This document shows, one piece after another, positions 31,885 to 34,949 of a stretch of DNA of 34,949 bases. Under the pieces are notes generated by a model that worked only from the letters and a program-made list of their open reading frames with translations, was not told the DNA's origin and did no database searches. Every line of letters starts with the position of its first letter. The first letter of the stretch is position 1. Source of the stretch: Streptomyces turgidiscabies Car8. Lineage in GTDB: Bacteria; Actinomycetota; Actinomycetes; Streptomycetales; Streptomycetaceae. The DNA is taken from contig NZ_AEJB01000418.1 of the NCBI RefSeq assembly GCF_000331005.1, positions 1 to 34,949 on the forward strand. Reading direction: 5' to 3'. Position numbers and translations under genes: made by a program.

Positions 31885-32559
31885 ATGCCCGACAGCAAGA
31901 TCCCCACCACCGAACTGACATCGCAATACATGGCACAGGTGGCCAATGACCTTGATCGCAACGACAAGGAGCAGGACCGCATCAGCGCGGAGATCGACGC
32001 CCTGCAGGAACAACTGCGCGCCCTGCAGCACGACAACACCGTGCTGACGAACATGCGAAACGCGCTCGGTGCCACGGGCACCGCCGCTCAGCCTGCCCCC
32101 AAGTCAGCCGCGACACCCGCAGTGCCTCGGCAGAAGGCCACGCCGCAGCACAGTGCGGGCAAGGGGACACGGGCGAAGAAGACGGCCACCGCCAAGGGCA
32201 GCGAGGCGGCCAGGAAGCCGGCAGCCAAGAAGTCCGAGACTGTCGAGACCACCGAGACCGTAGCCAAGTCGGCGGCCACGAAGGCGACCCAGCCCACCCT
32301 CGTCGAACTCATCCGCCGCCACCTCGCCGATCAGAGTGAACCCCGCTCCGCTGCGGAGATCGCCACCTCACTCGGTGAGGCCCACCCCGACCGTGGCATC
32401 AAGACGACCGTCGTACGCACGACAGTCGAAGGGCTCGTCGCCAAGAGTCATGCCCAGCGCACCAAGCAGGGCCACTCCGTCTACTACACCACCACCGACG
32501 CGCAGGACCCGACCCCGCCCGCGGCGGCCCCGGCCGACGACCGGCCCGAGGCGAACTGA
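31885..32559 (+). CDS. Coiled-coil / Lys-Ala linker / winged-helix DNA-binding protein
   Basis: A 224-residue protein in three parts. Residues about 15-65 are predicted coiled coil (DRISAEIDALQEQLRALQHD has heptad spacing). Residues 66-135 are a Lys/Ala/Pro/Thr-rich linker like that of histone H1 or actinobacterial HU C-terminal tails. Residues 138-208 look like a winged helix (LVELIRRHLADQSEPRSAAE, then IKTTVVRTTVEGLVAKSHAQ and a GHSVYYTT wing). GGAAAGG is a good ribosome site. I do not know a named family. Inferred role: oligomeric DNA-binding protein, perhaps a nucleoid-associated protein or regulator. Repeat boxes lie upstream and could be its own binding sites. Confidence 0.75.
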   Translation: MPDSKIPTTELTSQYMAQVANDLDRNDKEQDRISAEIDALQEQLRALQHDNTVLTNMRNALGATGTAAQPAPKSAATPAVPRQKATPQHSAGKGTRAKKTATAKGSEAARKPAAKKSETVETTETVAKSAATKATQPTLVELIRRHLADQSEPRSAAEIATSLGEAHPDRGIKTTVVRTTVEGLVAKSHAQRTKQGHSVYYTTTDAQDPTPPAAAPADDRPEAN

Positions 32560-32755
32560 ACACCGGGAAACCGTTCCTGAGACCACCGGGTGGGCCGGCG
32601 GTGCGGTGACGTTCATCGGCGTGCGTCCAGGGCGTGCGTCCGGTCAGTGGGCGCAGCCGGGTCGGAGGCCGAGGGGCGGTCGGCCGACTCGGCCGAGGCT
32701 GCGCGGCGATGAGTTTCGGCCGGCACGGCGGTCTGTTCTGGTGACCGTCGCAGGA

Positions 32756-32767
32756 CGTCGTACGACG
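32756..32767. promoter_or_regulatory. Palindrome upstream of the DUF899 gene
   Basis: CGTCGTACGACG, a perfect 12-bp palindrome 31 bases ahead of the DUF899 start codon. Placement suits repression at or just after the transcription start; the regulator is unknown. Confidence 0.4.
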
Positions 32768-32798
32768 CCGTCCGGCACGAGACACCACGGAGGACCCC

Positions 32799-33581
32799 AT
32801 GACGACCACGCCCCATGATCCGACCGCCTCGCTGCCCGGCCGCCCGCCCGTCGTCGACCTGGCCGAATGGCGGGCCGCCCGTGACGAGCTGCTGGTCCGC
32901 GAGAAGGCACACACCCGCGCGGGCGACGCCCTGGCAGCGGCCCGCCGTCGGCTGCCGATGGTGGAACTCGACGGGACGGTCGAGATCGTCGGGCCCGACG
33001 GTCCGGTCCCGTTCCTGGATCTGTTCCAGGACCGCGACGAGCTCGTTGTCTACAAGCACATGTGGTACGACGGCGCGCCGCATCAGGGGCAGTGCGAAGG
33101 CTGCACGACGACGGCCTGGCATCTGCAGGACGCCGCCTATCTCAACGCTCGCGGCGTCTCGTTCGCCGTCCTGACCACCGGGCCTTGGGACGAGGTGGCC
33201 TCCTACACCGAGTTCATGGGTTACACGCAGCCCTGGTACTCGGTGCGCGACGTGGACGGGCCGGCCGGCGGCGACATGGGGTACCTCACCTGCTTCCTGC
33301 GCGACGGCGAGCGCGTATTCCTCACCTACGCCACGACGGGCCGCGGCAACGAGGCGGTCAACGGGTCTCTCGGCCTGCTCGACATGACTCCGTACGGTCG
33401 AGGCGAGACATGGGAGGACAACCCTCAGGGCTGGCCCGAGGGACGCCACGCCTGCTGGTCCTGGCGCTCGGACGCGGAGGGAAACAGCGACTGGGGACCG
33501 ACCAGCCGCCCCGTGCCGCAGTGGACCCGCCCGGGCGCGACCCCCGTCGAAACCCTCGGGCGGCAGGGCCCCCACCACTGA
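32799..33581 (+). CDS. DUF899 thioredoxin-like protein
   Basis: A 260-residue member of the DUF899 family, which has a thioredoxin-like fold. Characteristic segments are WRAARDELLVREKAHTRAGD at the N-terminus, ELVVYKHMWYD and CEGCTTTAWHLQD (a CxxC pair), then FAVLTTGPWDEVASY and the C-terminal LDMTPYGRGETWEDNPQGWP. The CxxC cysteines could be redox-active, but the reaction is unknown for the family. GGAGG lies 4 bases upstream of the ATG, slightly close. It is cytoplasmic with no signal peptide. A 12-bp palindrome precedes it. The gene converges on the minus-strand rheA-like gene with a gap of about 105 bases. Confidence 0.88.
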   Translation: MTTTPHDPTASLPGRPPVVDLAEWRAARDELLVREKAHTRAGDALAAARRRLPMVELDGTVEIVGPDGPVPFLDLFQDRDELVVYKHMWYDGAPHQGQCEGCTTTAWHLQDAAYLNARGVSFAVLTTGPWDEVASYTEFMGYTQPWYSVRDVDGPAGGDMGYLTCFLRDGERVFLTYATTGRGNEAVNGSLGLLDMTPYGRGETWEDNPQGWPEGRHACWSWRSDAEGNSDWGPTSRPVPQWTRPGATPVETLGRQGPHH

Positions 33582-33687
33582 CGGGCCTTCGTCCGCAGTG
33601 TCGATCTTCTCCGCCTCCTCCACTCCGTCTCATCCGTCGGGAGCGGGGAGACGGTGGTCCGGCGCGTGAACCGCGAAGGTACGGCGG

Positions 33688-34362
33688 TCAGGTGCTGTTC
33701 TGTCGTCGGTCGCCGCTGTGCCGGCGGAGTCGGTCGGCGTGGCGGGCGATGTCGTCGACGCGCGCGGCGAGGTCGGGATGGCCGGACGTCAGATACGTGT
33801 AAATGTTCGACAAGGGGCCGACGAGGGCGGCGGTGTCGTTGTCGGCGAGGGCGACTCCGAGTTCGGCGAGCGGGGTGCGCGCGTCGGCGGGGAGGTCGGT
33901 GAGCGCGGTGATCTGGCCGGCGAGCCCGCGCAGGTCGGCGGCATTGGCGCGGGCCCAGGTCGTCACGGTGCGGTCGGCGGCTCGGCGGTCCCGGGTGGCG
34001 CGTACTCGCTGTTCGCCCGTGGACCCCGGATTTCCGGGGCGCACCCGCAGGTAGCGGCGTTCGGCGGCCTGACGGCTGGAGACGCCGAGAGGATGAGCCA
34101 GGTCGGCCCAGCTGGCGCCTGCCTCCCGGGCCTCTTCGATCAGGCCCGGCTCCCATTCGGCGAGCTGATCGCGCACTTCGCGGAGCAGCAGAAGCGCGGC
34201 GAGTGCCTCCGCCGAGCCGGCCCGGCCGGGCTCGGAGTGTTCCTCACCTCCCGCTGTCCGGGCCGTGCGAACGGCTTCGTGGATCGTGTCGAGCGCCGCG
34301 GCGGCGGCGAGGAACGAGGTGGGGGTGAGACCGGGCGCCCGGGGGGCGGGCTGATCGTCCAT
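33688..34362 (-). CDS. rheA: RheA-like repressor of hsp18
   Basis: A 224-residue protein divergent from the Hsp18 gene, the same arrangement as rheA/hsp18 in Streptomyces albus, where RheA is a heat-sensing repressor that directly loses DNA binding at high temperature. Visible features: a central HTH-like segment, EAGASWADLAHPLGVSSRQA followed by AERRYLRVRPG, an arginine-rich middle and an alpha-helical C-terminal half. The intergenic palindrome TGTCATC-N5-GATGACA matches the RheA site type. The start is the ATG at 34362, 10 bases from GGAGG; a GTG at 34368 is also possible. Identification rests on context, size and operator together more than on a strong sequence motif. Confidence 0.8.
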   Translation of the reverse strand: MDDQPAPRAPGLTPTSFLAAAAALDTIHEAVRTARTAGGEEHSEPGRAGSAEALAALLLLREVRDQLAEWEPGLIEEAREAGASWADLAHPLGVSSRQAAERRYLRVRPGNPGSTGEQRVRATRDRRAADRTVTTWARANAADLRGLAGQITALTDLPADARTPLAELGVALADNDTAALVGPLSNIYTYLTSGHPDLAARVDDIARHADRLRRHSGDRRQNST

Positions 34363-34412
34363 GGTCACGGGGCCTCCAGCACACGATGTCGTCGCATCAA
34401 CGACGTTCTACT

Positions 34413-34431
34413 TGTCATCACTTCGATGACA
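34413..34431. promoter_or_regulatory. RheA operator
   Basis: TGTCATC-ACTTC-GATGACA, perfect 7-bp arms with a 5-base spacer, between the divergent rheA-like and hsp18 genes. The same arms and spacing are known for the Streptomyces albus RheA site. It should control both genes. Confidence 0.85.
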
Positions 34432-34498
34432 TGTTACAACGAATACGGGTGAACGCATTGGCAGCAACTGCCTGACCTGAACATTGGAGGTGTTCACA

Positions 34499-34933
34499 GT
34501 GTTGATGCGCACCGACCCGTTCCGTGAGCTCGATCGGCTCACCCAGCAGCTCCTGAACACGACCGGCACCTGGTCGCGGCCGTCGGCGATGCCGATGGAC
34601 GCCTACCGTGAGGGCGAGGAGTACGTGATCGCCCTCGACCTGCCCGGCGTCTCCAAGGACGCGATCGACATCGACGTCGAGCGCAACATGCTGACCGTGA
34701 AGGCCGAGCGGCGGCCGGTAGCCAAGGCGGACGACGTACAGATGGAGCTCTCCGAGCGACCTCTGGGTGTCTTCTCCCGACAGCTCGTACTGGCCGACAC
34801 CCTGGACACCGAGCACATCAGGGCGGACTACGACGCAGGTGTGCTGACCCTGCGTATCCCGATCGCCGAGCGCGCCAAGCCCCGCAAGGTCTCCATCGGC
34901 GGCGGCGTCGCGCACAAGGAGATCCGCGGCTGA
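34499..34933 (+). CDS. hsp18: Small heat-shock protein Hsp18 (Hsp20/alpha-crystallin family)
   Basis: A 144-residue small heat-shock chaperone. The N-terminus [17 protein letters not shown] is characteristic of Streptomyces Hsp18, and the alpha-crystallin domain runs from about [19 protein letters not shown] to [17 protein letters not shown], with the usual Leu-x-Ile-x-Ile-type closing strand (LTLRIPI) and PRKVSI tail. It binds unfolding proteins during heat stress in the cytoplasm. The start is the GTG at 34499, 8 bases from GGAGG; the frame open to 34484 includes that ribosome site. It is probably repressed by the divergent RheA-like protein at the intergenic operator and induced by heat. 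Confidence 0.95.
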   Translation: MLMRTDPFRELDRLTQQLLNTTGTWSRPSAMPMDAYREGEEYVIALDLPGVSKDAIDIDVERNMLTVKAERRPVAKADDVQMELSERPLGVFSRQLVLADTLDTEHIRADYDAGVLTLRIPIAERAKPRKVSIGGGVAHKEIRG

Positions 34934-34949
34934 TCCGCCACACGGGGGA

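Noticed and set aside
31785..31949. 54-codon plus-strand frame with a cysteine-rich stretch just ahead of and overlapping the winged-helix gene
   Set aside because: It overlaps the real gene by 65 bases, lacks a well-placed ribosome site and matches no known small protein; most likely chance.

Overview
The window is high-GC actinobacterial DNA, almost certainly from a Streptomyces chromosome. Evidence: strong G/C bias at third codon positions, GGAGG-type ribosome sites with frequent GTG (and one TTG) starts, many 4-base ATGA/GTGA gene overlaps, a RheA/Hsp18 pair with its known type of operator, a CUT1 sugar transporter locus without its own ATPase (Streptomyces normally shares MsiK), and a PAS-GAF-PP2C phosphatase. 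No tRNA, rRNA, CRISPR array, prophage or intact insertion sequence was seen. It reads as an accessory or arm-like region made of several independent small modules.

Region 1 (1-5760, minus strand): a small CsbD-like stress protein behind a sigma-B-type promoter, preceded on the same strand by a tightly overlapping cassette: ECF sigma factor, zinc-finger anti-sigma protein fused to a multi-span membrane domain, ABC ATPase, and two membrane proteins, one with a large cysteine-containing C-terminal domain predicted outside the cell. A lipoprotein with Asp-box (BNR) motifs lies immediately upstream. Together this looks like an envelope-sensing switch that controls its own ABC exporter.

Region 2 (5760-11720): an ArsR-SRPBCC fusion regulator with a self-operator, translationally coupled to a RibD/DHFR-fold reductase; convergent to it a TOPRIM-only (OLD-like) protein and a secreted endonuclease/exonuclease/phosphatase (EEP) fold enzyme; then a coupled SRPBCC protein and phytoene-desaturase-like FAD oxidoreductase.

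Region 3 (12047-14319): two convergent secreted proteins around a shared hairpin: a sphingomyelinase-like EEP enzyme with a C-terminal jacalin-like lectin domain, and a necrosis-inducing NLP (NPP1) cytolysin with the GHRHDWE motif. NLPs bind plant sphingolipids, so the pairing suggests a joint action on plant-type membranes.

Region 4 (15150-24992): a glycan-use locus: LacI-family regulator with three copies of a CGAACCGGTTCG operator and a degenerate fourth, sugar-binding lipoprotein, two CUT1 permeases, a cytoplasmic (alpha/alpha)6 glycoside hydrolase, and a 1064-residue secreted hydrolase with three carbohydrate-binding modules and a ricin-B trefoil. The substrate is not evident from sequence.

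Region 5 (25163-34933): a divergent NAD+-dependent DNA ligase, a hairpin-rich intergenic stretch, a DHFR-fold reductase, a threonine-dehydratase-like PLP enzyme, a PAS-GAF-PP2C phosphatase, a coiled-coil/Lys-Ala linker/winged-helix protein, a DUF899 thioredoxin-like protein, and the divergent rheA-hsp18 heat-shock pair.
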